A DNA stretch of 57,128 nucleotides from an uncultured Prevotellaceae bacterium (GCA_902785695.1 CACZZQ010000015.1:1-57128); one strand, 5' to 3'. Positions 41,351 to 49,786 are shown, counted from the stretch's first letter. Program-made: numbers and translations. Notes: generated by a model from the letters alone, not told the origin.

Positions 41351-42754
41351 ATGATTTTGAATTTAAACAAGTGGCAGAGGGGAGCTGTTGCGGCAATTGA
41401 TGCGCAGGGTAATCAACTGACGTATGGTGAGTTGAGGGACTTTGCGGAGAGAGCTGGGCAACTGATGCCTGCACGTTCGTTGCTTTTCCTATTAATTGAG
41501 AATAATGTGGGAGGTATTGCCTGGACAATAGGGAATATCTGTGCAGGGAATGTGCCGCTGATTCTGAATGCTCATCTGGATGAACAACTATACAAGAACC
41601 TCTATGAGCTCTATCAGCCTCCATTTGTCTGTGTGCCAGACAGTATGGCGGAGAAGTATCCATACGAGACCGTCACGAGTTCTTACGGATATACGTTGAT
41701 GAGAACTGGTCAGGAGGCCTGTCCGATGAATGACGAACTGTCACACTTGTTGCCAACATCTGGCAGTACAGGCAGTCCGAAATTGGTGCGCCACAAGTAT
41801 GAAAACATCGAGGCGGCAGCCCTGAATATTTCTACGTTCTTTGAATTGACAGCGGAAGACCGCCCTTTGATGGTGCTGCCTTTATATTATACCATGGGGC
41901 TCTCGATAGTGTTCAGTCACTTTTATGTAGGGGCTACGGTCTTGATTACCAATCAGAGCATGACTGATCGCGGCTTTTGGCAATTCATCAAGAATGAACG
42001 TGCCACAAGCTTTACGGGAGTTCCCTATAGCTTTGAGATATTGAACCTGATGCGCTTCTTCCGTATGGATTTGCCTAACCTGAAATTGTTGACGCAGGGT
42101 GGGGGACGTATGCCGAAGGAACTGAATTTGAGGTTTGCAGAGTATTGTCGTGACAACGATAAGAAGTGGATAGCCACCTACGGACAGACTGAATGTACGG
42201 CTCGTATGGCTTGGTTGCCTCATAAATGGGCTGTCGAGAAAGTGGGTAGTATTGGCATTGCAGTACCCAATGCGGAACTCTCATTGATAGACATGGAGGG
42301 AAATCCTATCACCACACCGAATACAGAAGGCGAGATGTGCTATCGGGGCAAAAATGTGACGATGGGCTATGCTCGCAGTCGCGAAGACCTGCTATTAGAT
42401 GATGAACGTAACGGTTTTATCCGCACAGGCGACCTAGCCTATTTTGACGAGGATGGCTGCTACTATATCGTAGGTCGCATGGGACGTTTCCTCAAACTAT
42501 TCGGTATGCGTGTCGGATTGGACGAGTGTGAACGCATTATAAAAGGGAAGTATCCAAATTTGAAATGTGCATGTGTCGGGACTGATGAGAAGATGTTGGT
42601 GTATCTGACAGATGAGACATATAAGGAACAGGTGAAAGAGGAATTGGTGAGTCGCCTGAAACTCGTTGCAACATCCTTTCAAGTAAGGATTGTCAACGAG
42701 ATTCCCAAAAACGAGGCAGGAAAGACACTCTATGCAAAACTTAAGAATAAATAG
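41351..42754 (+). CDS. AMP-dependent acyl ligase (acyl-activating enzyme)
   Basis: 467 residues of the ANL superfamily. It shows LPTSGSTGSPKLVRHK (phosphate loop), TYGQTECTARMAW, FIRTGDLAYFDEDGCYYIVG, RFLKLFGMRVGLDECE and the catalytic lysine in KNEAGKTLYAKL. It should form an acyl-AMP and load the acid onto a carrier, most simply the ACP encoded 84 bases downstream. It is shorter than acyl-CoA synthetases and lacks a long N-terminal region, as do acyl-ACP ligases of polysaccharide and natural-product loci. It is only distantly like the ligase domain of the fusion at 24835. Confidence 0.85.
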   Translation: MILNLNKWQRGAVAAIDAQGNQLTYGELRDFAERAGQLMPARSLLFLLIENNVGGIAWTIGNICAGNVPLILNAHLDEQLYKNLYELYQPPFVCVPDSMAEKYPYETVTSSYGYTLMRTGQEACPMNDELSHLLPTSGSTGSPKLVRHKYENIEAAALNISTFFELTAEDRPLMVLPLYYTMGLSIVFSHFYVGATVLITNQSMTDRGFWQFIKNERATSFTGVPYSFEILNLMRFFRMDLPNLKLLTQGGGRMPKELNLRFAEYCRDNDKKWIATYGQTECTARMAWLPHKWAVEKVGSIGIAVPNAELSLIDMEGNPITTPNTEGEMCYRGKNVTMGYARSREDLLLDDERNGFIRTGDLAYFDEDGCYYIVGRMGRFLKLFGMRVGLDECERIIKGKYPNLKCACVGTDEKMLVYLTDETYKEQVKEELVSRLKLVATSFQVRIVNEIPKNEAGKTLYAKLKNK

Positions 42755-42822
42755 AACCACGAATTACACGGATTTGACGGATTATTAATTTCAGTAGTCA
42801 TCCGTACCATCTGTGGTCGAAA
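42755..42822. repeat. Intergenic inverted repeat of the ACCACGAATTACACGGAT type
   Basis: ACCACGAATTACACGGAT after the ligase gene is partly complementary to ATCCGTACCATCTGTGGT about 40 bases on. A fragment of the same kind of repeat lies at 37312-37342. It may fold in RNA, and it is of a common intergenic type in Bacteroidales. Confidence 0.65.
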
Positions 42823-42838
42823 AAAATAAAGTAAAAAT

Positions 42839-43078
42839 ATGAAGAATTTAGAAAAGTACAACAACGCATTCGTGCAAGTGTTTGGTGCAAAAGTTGAAGA
42901 TCTGAACGATAGCTATGGTAAAGAAACTGTGGAGGAATGGGACTCTGTACATCAGTTAGGTCTGATAGCTGAATTGGAGGAAGCATTCGACATCATGTTC
43001 GATCCAGAGGATATCATGGATATGACCTCCTACGCCAAAGGCAAAGACCTCCTCGCTAAGTACGACGTAGCCCTCTAA
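42839..43078 (+). CDS. Acyl carrier protein (second stand-alone copy)
   Basis: 79 residues with a canonical phosphopantetheine site EEWDSVHQLGLIAELEEAF, serine in DSV. The sequence differs clearly from the ACP at 37386, so the two probably serve different partners. It lies between the AMP ligase and the KAS III gene, which suggests that acid is loaded here and then extended or transferred. The spacer to the next gene (43079-43113) consists of TTTAATGTTTAAT repeats. Confidence 0.86.
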   Translation: MKNLEKYNNAFVQVFGAKVEDLNDSYGKETVEEWDSVHQLGLIAELEEAFDIMFDPEDIMDMTSYAKGKDLLAKYDVAL

Positions 43079-43113
43079 ATTTAATGTTTAATCTTTAATG
43101 TTTAATGTCTTAG

Positions 43114-44172
43114 ATGGCCCGGTGGAAAATTAAAAATGTGAATATTGCCGGCGTGGCGATGGCTGTGCCGGAGCATACTGTAAAAACGGCAGAGATAGAT
43201 TTGTTTACGCAGGAAGAGGCAGATATCTTTGACAAGACAGTTGGTATCAAAAGTCGCCATATCGCCCCTGACACGATGTGTGCCTCAGATATGTGTCAGG
43301 CGGCAGGCGAGAAACTGTTAGAAGAGTTAGGTTGGGAAAAGGAAAGCATCAATGCTCTTGTCTTTGAGTCAGTGACAGGCGATTACCGCACACCGCCTAC
43401 CTCTTGTTTGTTACAGGATAGGATGGGCTTGAGTGAGGATTGCTTCTGTGTGGATATTCCGATGGGATGCTGCGGTTGTATGTATGCCATTACAGTGGCA
43501 GGTAATCTGTTGACGACAGGTCAAATCAAGCGTGCTCTTGTCCTTGTAGGCGACACAGCCTTACGTATGGGCTCGATGAAGGACAAGAGTCGTGTGCCTT
43601 TGTTTGGTGATGGCGGTACAGCATTGGCATTGGAGTTTGACGAAAGTGCCAACGACATCATTATTGATTTCCATACTTATGGTAAGGGTTCCGATGCGCT
43701 GATGACACCTCATGGCGGTTTCCGTCATCCTGTGACACCAGAGTCTTTTGAGTATGAGGATTTTGGTAATGGCATCGTCCGTGCCCCGATTCATACATTG
43801 ATCAACGGCATCAATGTCTTGACGTTTGCCATCAGCAAGCCACCGAAATCCGTTGAGCAATTCCTTGCTGATTACCATTTAGACCGTAATACAGACATTG
43901 ACTATTTCCTGATTCATCAAGCCAACAAGATGATTGTAGACCGAGTAGTTAAGAAGTTGAAGCTTCCCTTGGAAAAGTGTCCGAATAATCTGGAAGAGTT
44001 CGGAAATCTTGGTGGAGCCAGCATTCCATCGCTGATGGTGACACGTATAGCTGACAAGTTGCGCAAAGAGCCTACCACGATTCTCGGTTCATCCTTTGGC
44101 CTTGGCCTTAGCTGGGGAACCATGTTGCTGAAGACGAAACCGATGGTAGTGCCAGAGTTATTGATTATTTAG
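43114..44172 (+). CDS. 3-oxoacyl-ACP synthase III-like (KAS III, FabH family)
   Basis: 352 residues. The thiolase-fold features of KAS III are present: the active-site cysteine in IPMGCCGCMYAITVAG (Cys119 by alignment), histidine in FLIHQANKMI and asparagine in GNLGGASIPSLM. KAS III condenses an acyl starter with malonyl-ACP to a 3-oxoacyl-ACP; some relatives instead move an acyl group or make esters. Since no dehydratase or enoyl reductase is encoded here, a product stopping at the 3-hydroxyacyl stage (after the FabG-like enzymes) is the simplest reading. The housekeeping fabH is expected elsewhere in the genome. Confidence 0.88.
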   Translation: MARWKIKNVNIAGVAMAVPEHTVKTAEIDLFTQEEADIFDKTVGIKSRHIAPDTMCASDMCQAAGEKLLEELGWEKESINALVFESVTGDYRTPPTSCLLQDRMGLSEDCFCVDIPMGCCGCMYAITVAGNLLTTGQIKRALVLVGDTALRMGSMKDKSRVPLFGDGGTALALEFDESANDIIIDFHTYGKGSDALMTPHGGFRHPVTPESFEYEDFGNGIVRAPIHTLINGINVLTFAISKPPKSVEQFLADYHLDRNTDIDYFLIHQANKMIVDRVVKKLKLPLEKCPNNLEEFGNLGGASIPSLMVTRIADKLRKEPTTILGSSFGLGLSWGTMLLKTKPMVVPELLII

Positions 44173-44187
44173 CAGTGTAAGATAAGG

Positions 44188-45054
44188 TTGAAATCAAATA
44201 GAATATACTTATTTGCTACATTTCTTTGTTTCATAGTTACTGTAACCTATTGCAATCGGGAGTATGAGGTAATTGCCGTCCACCCCTTTTATGGGGATGA
44301 TAATTATGAACTGAAAGTCATGACTTGGAACGTGCATTGTCCTAATGGCACTGACAACGAGAGGCAGCGAGGTATAGCAGAACTGATATTAAAGGAAGAT
44401 GCAGATTTCGTTCTGTTGAACGAGTATCAGCAGGACAGTTGTCGGATGACGGATTCAATTCTTAAAATGAGATATCCGTTTACAGAGGAATGTCGAAGTC
44501 ACAGAAGAAGCGGCGATATTTTTTACAGTAAACGAGAGATGACAAACTCCGGGTACGTAGGAAAGACTGAAAAGGGAAAGAGAAAGATAATTAGAACTAT
44601 AAAAGCTACCATAGCGATAGGTTGTGACTCTGTGCAGATATTTGGTTTTCACCTTGCAAGCAATCATTATGATGGTAGCACCTTAGAAGAGGAATTGCTA
44701 AATGATACTACTTCATACGACAAATACAAGGATGCACAAGAGTTGCGTTGTTCCCATGCGCATTGGACTAAAGAGGCTGCATTGAGATCGAGACATCCTG
44801 TTATCCTTATGGGAGACATGAATGACTTCAACTGTTCTGCTCCGTTAGATTCTTTTACTATCAATGGTTTCAGGGATTCTTGGTGGGAAGGCGGCAATGG
44901 CTATGGGCATACTTTCCATGCGGGATGGATGCGATTGAGAATTGATCATATACTTCATTCAGAAAAATTGGAATTGAAAAGTATAAAAGTGATAGATACA
45001 GATCTGAGTGACCATAATCCTGTGGTAGCAGGATTTAGTACAAAAAAGGAATGA
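44188..45054 (+). CDS. Exported endonuclease/exonuclease/phosphatase-family protein
   Basis: 288 residues starting with TTG. A hydrophobic leader ends TVTYCNREY, a possible but weak lipobox. The metal-dependent EEP fold is complete: MTWNVHCPN, LLNEYQQDS, GFHLASNHYD, LMGDMNDFN, LRIDHILHSE and LSDHNPVVAGF. Family members cut phosphodiesters in nucleic acids, phosphoinositides or sphingomyelin. Outside the cytosol and within this locus, a phosphodiesterase acting on polyol-phosphate capsule or on host/environmental substrates is possible. The next gene's ATG overlaps its stop. Confidence 0.82.
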   Translation: MKSNRIYLFATFLCFIVTVTYCNREYEVIAVHPFYGDDNYELKVMTWNVHCPNGTDNERQRGIAELILKEDADFVLLNEYQQDSCRMTDSILKMRYPFTEECRSHRRSGDIFYSKREMTNSGYVGKTEKGKRKIIRTIKATIAIGCDSVQIFGFHLASNHYDGSTLEEELLNDTTSYDKYKDAQELRCSHAHWTKEAALRSRHPVILMGDMNDFNCSAPLDSFTINGFRDSWWEGGNGYGHTFHAGWMRLRIDHILHSEKLELKSIKVIDTDLSDHNPVVAGFSTKKE

Positions 45055-45638
45055 TGAAAAAGCTTAGTACAACATATAAAATATTACGTAAACTCGGATT
45101 GAACTACCCTGAAGAAGAGTATGGGCAGGTATCGCTTTGGCAGGTATTTAAGCGTGTTTACAAAACGTATAGAGATAGTTTTCTGCTGAAATTCATGATG
45201 AATTCGTGGCTGCTCAATCCAATAGCTCCGAGAAAGGTGCGACCTTGGGTGTTGAGGAAAATAGGTTGTCATGTGGGAAAGGATGTTTTTATTGGTTCGC
45301 AAGTTTGGGTCGATTCTGGCCATGCTGATTTGATTTATATAGGCGACCACACCCATATTACAGCACGTACAGTGTTGCTTTGCCATAAGAAAGACCTGAA
45401 GGCATATTATAAATATGACGACTATGCTAAACTTCCTTATATGAAAGGTGAAATACATATAGGCAAAGGATGTTCAACAGGAACCGGGACTATGATCATG
45501 CCAGGCGTTACCATTGGTGACGGGGCGATTATCGGAGCCTACTCGTTGGTAACAAAGGATATTCCAGCCTGGACGATAGCAACGGGGCGGCCAGCCAAAG
45601 TAGTGAAAGAAATACCGGAACATAATTCTATCTTATAG
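45051..45638 (+). CDS. Colanic-acid-type hexapeptide acyltransferase
   Basis: 195 residues. After a basic, helical N-terminus come beta-helix repeats with GCHVGKDVFIGSQVWVDSG, HTHITARTVLLCHKKDL, the KGEIHIGKGCSTGTGTMI segment and ATGRPAKVVKEI. WcaF/maltose-acetyltransferase-like enzymes carry an essential histidine here (LLCHKK). It probably O-acetylates a capsule sugar. The start overlaps the previous stop by four bases, and the next acyltransferase follows two bases after its own stop, so this is a tightly packed run. Confidence 0.83.
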   Translation: MMKKLSTTYKILRKLGLNYPEEEYGQVSLWQVFKRVYKTYRDSFLLKFMMNSWLLNPIAPRKVRPWVLRKIGCHVGKDVFIGSQVWVDSGHADLIYIGDHTHITARTVLLCHKKDLKAYYKYDDYAKLPYMKGEIHIGKGCSTGTGTMIMPGVTIGDGAIIGAYSLVTKDIPAWTIATGRPAKVVKEIPEHNSIL

Positions 45639-45640
45639 CT

Positions 45641-46240
45641 GTGAATCGTTTTAGAAGACTCTTTTTTTCGCTTCTGTCATTGATGCTTGTCCTTCATCCA
45701 AAGGGGCCAAGCAAGAGAGCACGGATGTTTGACAAATATCATGTGTATGGCTGCGTCGGGAAACGATGCATACTGCAAGGATGGCGAGTGCCATTATATT
45801 CTAATCTCATATTCATTCACAACAATGTGTACGTGGCGCCAAGCGCCAAGTTTGTGGCACATGATGGCATTCATCGGCTGTTGAATAATAAATATCAAAC
45901 GGGAGAATTTGTAGAGAAAGTGGGTTGTATTGAGATAATGGACAACGTGTTCATCTCTTCAAACGTGACAATCCTGTATAACACACGCATTGGCAGCAAC
46001 GTCATCATTGGGGCAAATAGTGTAGTTAACAAAGACTTACCGGGCAATGCAGTATATGCCGGTACACCAGCTCGTCGCATCTGTGGTTTCGACGAGTATG
46101 TGGAAAAACGCAGAAAATATTCTGAAGATTTTCGTAGTAAGTTCGGTATCAAGCAAGTACATGGGGTTGACAAGCTCCTGGCTACCAGATTGCGAGAAGA
46201 TTTTATCAAACAAAGAGAGAATGAACATACTGACGTTTGA
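45641..46240 (+). CDS. Hexapeptide acyltransferase, stand-alone relative of the fusion's N-terminal domain
   Basis: 199 residues with a GTG start. The stretches KYHVYGCVGKRCILQGWRVP, LIFIHNNVYVAPSAKFVAHD, VGCIEIMDNVFISSNVTILY and KDLPGNAVYAGTPARRICGF line up along the whole length with residues 1-165 of the protein at 24835, including GCIEIMDNV. So the locus holds both a fused and a free form of this acyltransferase. Its partner carrier could be one of the stand-alone ACPs. The deacetylase gene starts within its last 20 bases. Confidence 0.83.
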   Translation: MNRFRRLFFSLLSLMLVLHPKGPSKRARMFDKYHVYGCVGKRCILQGWRVPLYSNLIFIHNNVYVAPSAKFVAHDGIHRLLNNKYQTGEFVEKVGCIEIMDNVFISSNVTILYNTRIGSNVIIGANSVVNKDLPGNAVYAGTPARRICGFDEYVEKRRKYSEDFRSKFGIKQVHGVDKLLATRLREDFIKQRENEHTDV

Positions 46241-47099
46241 CATAGAAGAATGGTATTTAGAGAAGATACTGCATGACGGCAGGGCTTTCAGATACCGGCA
46301 GTTTGATGAGACTCTTGCAAAGGTCTTAGATGAACTTGATAGATTAAATATCAAGGCAACATGTTTCTGTTTAGGGAAAATGGCAACGGACTTCCCTCAA
46401 GTGGTTCGTGAGATTGCGAGGCGCGGACATGAGGTGGGATGTCACTCGAATGAGCATATCTGGCTGAACAAAATGACAGAGGAACAGTTGCGGCGGGACA
46501 CCTCCGATTCCATCAAGGCACTGGAGGATGTGTCGGGTCAGAAAGTGGTGAGCTTTCGGGCTCCTGCATTTTCTATCACCCTGCAGAACAAGTGGGCTAT
46601 CAATGTGCTGGCAGACTGTGGAATCAAGAATGACGCATCTATCTTCCCGACGAGTAGGGAATTCGGAGGTTATAAGGGATTTCCGCAGGATACGCCTTGC
46701 ATCATCAGCCACCAAGGGGCTACATTGAAGGAGTATCCAATCAGTCTGGTATCATTTTTCGGTAAGACAATGGCCTATTCGGGTGGAGGCTTCTTCAGGC
46801 TGCTGCCTTATTGGATAGTGTCGAAGACCATGAAGCAGCGCGACTACAACATCTGCTATTTCCACCTAAACGACCTAATACATCACAGGTTTGAGTTCAA
46901 GAGCAAGGCTGAATATGAAAAGAATTTCATGGAACCGGGTACGCTCAAGAACCGAGTTGTCCGCTACGTGAAGATGAATATAGGAAAAGGTGACGCATAC
47001 GGTAAGCTACAGAGATTGCTCTCTGAGTATGAGTTCATGAATGTTCAGGAGGCAGATAAGATGATTGAGTGGAATAAGATAAATACAATATCATTATAA
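46221..47099 (+). CDS. Polysaccharide deacetylase (DUF3473-like)
   Basis: About 292 residues from ATG 46221, where MNILTFDIEEWYLEKI begins; an upstream in-frame start lies deep in the previous gene. NodB-homology motifs are TFDIEEW (metal Asp), KATCFCLGKMATDFP, HEVGCHSNEHIWLNKM (metal histidines), FRAPAFSITL and the late FHLNDLIHH. It removes N- or O-acetyl groups from sugars. There is no signal peptide, so it acts in the cytosol, perhaps freeing an amine on a lipid-linked sugar that is then re-acylated. That would fit the acyl-making set, but is inference. Confidence 0.85.
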   Translation: MNILTFDIEEWYLEKILHDGRAFRYRQFDETLAKVLDELDRLNIKATCFCLGKMATDFPQVVREIARRGHEVGCHSNEHIWLNKMTEEQLRRDTSDSIKALEDVSGQKVVSFRAPAFSITLQNKWAINVLADCGIKNDASIFPTSREFGGYKGFPQDTPCIISHQGATLKEYPISLVSFFGKTMAYSGGGFFRLLPYWIVSKTMKQRDYNICYFHLNDLIHHRFEFKSKAEYEKNFMEPGTLKNRVVRYVKMNIGKGDAYGKLQRLLSEYEFMNVQEADKMIEWNKINTISL

Positions 47100-47103
47100 T
47101 AAG

Positions 47104-47775
47104 ATGTATAAGCATTTCTTCAAACGGTTTTTTGATTTCTGGATTTCGTTCATAGCCTTAGTCTGCATATCGCCTATCTTGTTTGTTGTAACAATATGGT
47201 TGCATTTTGCCAATAAAAAGGGATGCCTCACCCCCACCTCCTCTCCAATGGGCGAGGGGTGTAATATCCTCCAGCGTTGGCTGGCTCCCGCTTTGTTCTT
47301 TCAGGAGCGACCTGGAAAGGATGGAAAGATTTTCAAGGTCATCAAGTTCAAAACGATGACAGACGAACGGGATGCAGAGGGAAAACTTCTGCCAGATGCA
47401 CAGCGACTGACGAAAGTTGGTAAGTTTGTCCGCTCTACTTCCATTGACGAACTACCACAGCTGATTAATGTACTGAAGGGTGATATGGCTCTGATTGGCC
47501 CACGGCCGCTATTAGTGAAATATCTGCCGCTCTATTCGAAAGAGCAGATGCGGCGGCATGAAGTGAGACCGGGTATCTCAGGGTGGGCACAATGTCATGG
47601 ACGAAACGCCATCTCATGGACGGAGAAGTTCAAATTGGACGTATGGTATGTAGACCACTGTACGTTGTGGACGGACTTGAAGGTGATTTGTATAACAGTG
47701 TTGAAGGTGCTGAAACGTGCAGACATTTCTGAGGAAGGCCAGGCAACGATAGAGGCATTTAATGGGCATAATTGA
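47104..47775 (+). CDS. Initiating sugar-phosphate transferase (WcaJ/PglC type) with an in-frame repeat insertion
   Basis: 223 residues. One N-terminal membrane segment is followed by the family's FQERPGKDGKIFKVIKFKTM, RSTSIDELPQLINVLKGDMA, LIGPRPLLVKYLPLYS and RPGISGWAQCHGRN. It moves a sugar phosphate from a UDP-sugar to undecaprenyl phosphate and starts repeat-unit assembly. It is of the small PglC kind, without the extra membrane region. Between HFANKK and LAPALFFQERPG about 18 residues (GCLTPTSSPMGEGCNIL) are extra for the family and come from a palindromic DNA element (47225-47272). The core motifs are all intact. Confidence 0.88.
   Translation: MYKHFFKRFFDFWISFIALVCISPILFVVTIWLHFANKKGCLTPTSSPMGEGCNILQRWLAPALFFQERPGKDGKIFKVIKFKTMTDERDAEGKLLPDAQRLTKVGKFVRSTSIDELPQLINVLKGDMALIGPRPLLVKYLPLYSKEQMRRHEVRPGISGWAQCHGRNAISWTEKFKLDVWYVDHCTLWTDLKVICITVLKVLKRADISEEGQATIEAFNGHN
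47225..47272 (+). repeat. Short palindromic element inserted in frame in the sugar transferase gene
   Basis: GCCTCACCCCCACCTCCTCT is followed by CCAATGGGCGAGGGGTGTAA. The CACCCCC and CCTCT parts are complementary to GAGGGGTG. It resembles the copy at 47950 and, less closely, the arms of the copies in the fusion gene. Confidence 0.7.
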
Positions 47776-47803
47776 TTAGATATAAGAAAACAATATAAAA
47801 GAA

Positions 47804-49096
47804 ATGGTAAAGAAGATTTACCTTTGCCTTGCTCACATGAGTGAAGCGGGCGAAGAATTAAAGTACATCAAGGAGGCATTCGACACGAACTGGGTGGTGC
47901 CACTGGGACCTAATGTGGATGCGTTCGAGAAGGAGCTTGAAAAATACAGCCTCACCCCCGGCCCCTCTCGCAAGGGAGAGGGGAGTGATTACCTGTGCAA
48001 CAAGAGAGTAGTAGCTTTGGCATCGGGAACATCTGCCATCCATTTGGCATTGTTGGCTCTTGGTGTGGGGCCTGGCGATGAGGTGGTGACACAGAGTTTT
48101 ACCTTCTGTGCATCTGCCAACCCCATCGTCTATTTGGGAGCGACACCTGTGTTCGTGGACTCTGAGGCTGATACCTGGAACATGGATCCAGCTTTGCTTG
48201 AACAGGCGATAGCTGACCGCATTGCCAAGACTGGACGTAAGCCCAAGGCCATCGTGCCCGTTACACTCTATGGTATGCCTTATAAGATTGACGAGATTAT
48301 GACTGTGGCTCGTCGCTATGATATTCCTGTAGTGGAGGATGCGGCAGAGGGGCTTGGCTCACGCTACAGAGGACAAATGATGGGAACATTCGGAGAGTAT
48401 GGTGTGCTGAGTTTCAACGGCAACAAGATGATTACTACCAGTGGTGGCGGTGCACTTATCTGTCCGTCTGCAGAGGCTCGCGAACGTGTGCTGTGGTATG
48501 CCACTCAGGCTCGTGAGGCCTATCCATATTATCAGCATGAGGCTATAGGCTATAATTACCGTCTTTCGAATGTTTGTGCTGGTATAGGTCGTGGCCAGAT
48601 GACTGTGCTTGATGACCATATCGCCCACCACCGTCATGTAGCGAAGCTATATCAGGAGGCATTTGCTGATGTTGAGGGTATAGAATTCCATAGTGAGATG
48701 GAGGGTATGGAGAGCAACTACTGGCTCTCTACCATCCTACTTGATGAAGGTCTGAAGGTTAAGGGCGAAGAGATCGCCTATACCAAGCCCATACAGGGAG
48801 CCGTGGGCGGTGCTGCCGGTGTGGTACATGGTGGAGATGGTATCCATACTGACTGCGAACCGAATCGTAATGTAGAAGCTATGAGGCTCGCACTAAGCTT
48901 AGAAGGCATAGAGAGCCGTCCGCTTTGGAAACCCATGCACAAGCAACCTGTGTTCCAGACATCGGTCAAGAGTGTGGCATACGTCAACGGTGTGTCGGAA
49001 GCGTTGTTCCGTTGTGGTTTGTGTCTGCCCAGTGGCCCGATGGTGAGTGATACTGACGTGGAACGCATCGTAGAGACTATTAAGGATTGCCTATAG
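47804..49096 (+). CDS. DegT/DnrJ/EryC1/StrS aminotransferase with an in-frame repeat insertion
   Basis: 430 residues of the PLP-dependent sugar aminotransferase family (PglE/perosamine synthase-like). It shows ALASGTSAIHLALLALGVGP, TQSFTFCASANPIVYLGATP, VVEDAAEGLGSRYRG, the PLP lysine in LSFNGNKMITTSGGG and ESRPLWKPMHKQPVF. It would make a 4-amino-4,6-dideoxy sugar from a 4-keto sugar; the dehydratase that makes the keto sugar is not in the window. About 18 residues (SLTPGPSRKGEGSDYLCN) near residue 50 are encoded by a palindromic element. It is the last gene of the capsule locus, followed by a strong terminator. Confidence 0.88.
   Translation: MVKKIYLCLAHMSEAGEELKYIKEAFDTNWVVPLGPNVDAFEKELEKYSLTPGPSRKGEGSDYLCNKRVVALASGTSAIHLALLALGVGPGDEVVTQSFTFCASANPIVYLGATPVFVDSEADTWNMDPALLEQAIADRIAKTGRKPKAIVPVTLYGMPYKIDEIMTVARRYDIPVVEDAAEGLGSRYRGQMMGTFGEYGVLSFNGNKMITTSGGGALICPSAEARERVLWYATQAREAYPYYQHEAIGYNYRLSNVCAGIGRGQMTVLDDHIAHHRHVAKLYQEAFADVEGIEFHSEMEGMESNYWLSTILLDEGLKVKGEEIAYTKPIQGAVGGAAGVVHGGDGIHTDCEPNRNVEAMRLALSLEGIESRPLWKPMHKQPVFQTSVKSVAYVNGVSEALFRCGLCLPSGPMVSDTDVERIVETIKDCL
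47950..47996 (+). repeat. Short palindromic element inserted in frame in the aminotransferase gene
   Basis: GCCTCACCCCCGGCCCCTCT, CGCAAGGGAGAGGGGAGTGA: CCCCTCTC pairs with GAGAGGGG around a short loop. This is the second copy of the shorter element type and is only about 0.7 kb from the first. Confidence 0.75.
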
Positions 49097-49115
49097 GGAT
49101 ATATCCAAATGAATG

Positions 49116-49158
49116 GCCGCCGGCATACCTTCACTGAGAGGTGTACCGGCGGCTTTTT
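49116..49158 (+). terminator. Intrinsic terminator ending the capsule locus
   Basis: GCCGCCGGCATACC (49116-49129) pairs with GGTGTACCGGCGGC (49140-49153), followed by TTTTT. It lies 20 bases after the aminotransferase stop. Confidence 0.88.
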
Positions 49159-49269
49159 CTATGCGTGACCTATACGCCTAAAATTACTTCCTACGTATTT
49201 CTTTACCGAAAAGATGCTTAAGAATGTGATACTAAAATTTTTGTCACAAAGAGTTTTCAATTTTACTAT

Positions 49270-49672
49270 TTAACGTCACTTTGAGGGCTATTATTCTTAT
49301 TTTCAGGAAGATAGCCTATGACGATGTACTCAAATTAACGTCACTCTAACATCACTTCTATACTGTTTTGCCCCCTCGTCGCCCTTTCTTCACCCTCTGG
49401 TTTAACTTAGTTCCCACGAGTTCCCACGGCGGGAACTGACAGTTTCTGGCCGGAAACTGACAGTTTCCATAGCGGGAACTGACAGTTTCCATGGCAGATG
49501 TTATTCGGAAACTGCCTTTATTTACAGGTGTTTCAAGCTGTTTTGGCTCATAAAATGCCATGTTTTTGACTCGAAAATGACGAAAAGTGACGTTATAGTG
49601 ATGTTATTTTGAGTACATCGTCATAGGCTATCTTATTTATTTACAGATTGATAGCAACGAAAGTGACGTTAA
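49270..49672. mobile_element. 403-bp element with 87-bp inverted repeats, possibly MITE-like
   Basis: The arms 49270-49356 and 49586-49672 are inverted copies without gaps, about 69 of 87 positions alike by hand. A block of 27 is perfect (AAGATAGCCTATGACGATGT and on). The motif TAACGTCACT recurs in the arms. Between them lie three copies of the palindrome GG(A/G)AACTG-A-CAGTTTC at 49431, 49452 and 49474, 21-22 bases apart. There is no credible gene; the minus-strand frame across it only reads the palindromes. The region 49159-49269 before it shows nothing clear. Confidence 0.65.
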
Positions 49673-49786
49673 TCAGTACTTTTCAACATTTTTTTTCAAT
49701 TAGCTTGAAGGCGATGCACAATAATTTCGCAGTTCACCTCTCCATCTGGCGACAGACTTGCCACTACAGACGTGATTATGCATGGG

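Noticed and set aside
37386-44172. Aryl polyene or flexirubin pigment cluster
   Set aside because: There is no dehydratase, no paired KAS II enzymes and no ammonia-lyase; the genes are embedded in a capsule locus.
36669-49096. Complete UDP-bacillosamine pathway
   Set aside because: PglD-, PglC- and PglE-like genes are present, but no 4,6-dehydratase is in the window and the sugar cannot be fixed from these families.
49358-49561. Minus-strand frame in the inverted-repeat element
   Set aside because: It only translates the three palindromes (NCQFP-like repeats) and has no start context or other protein character.
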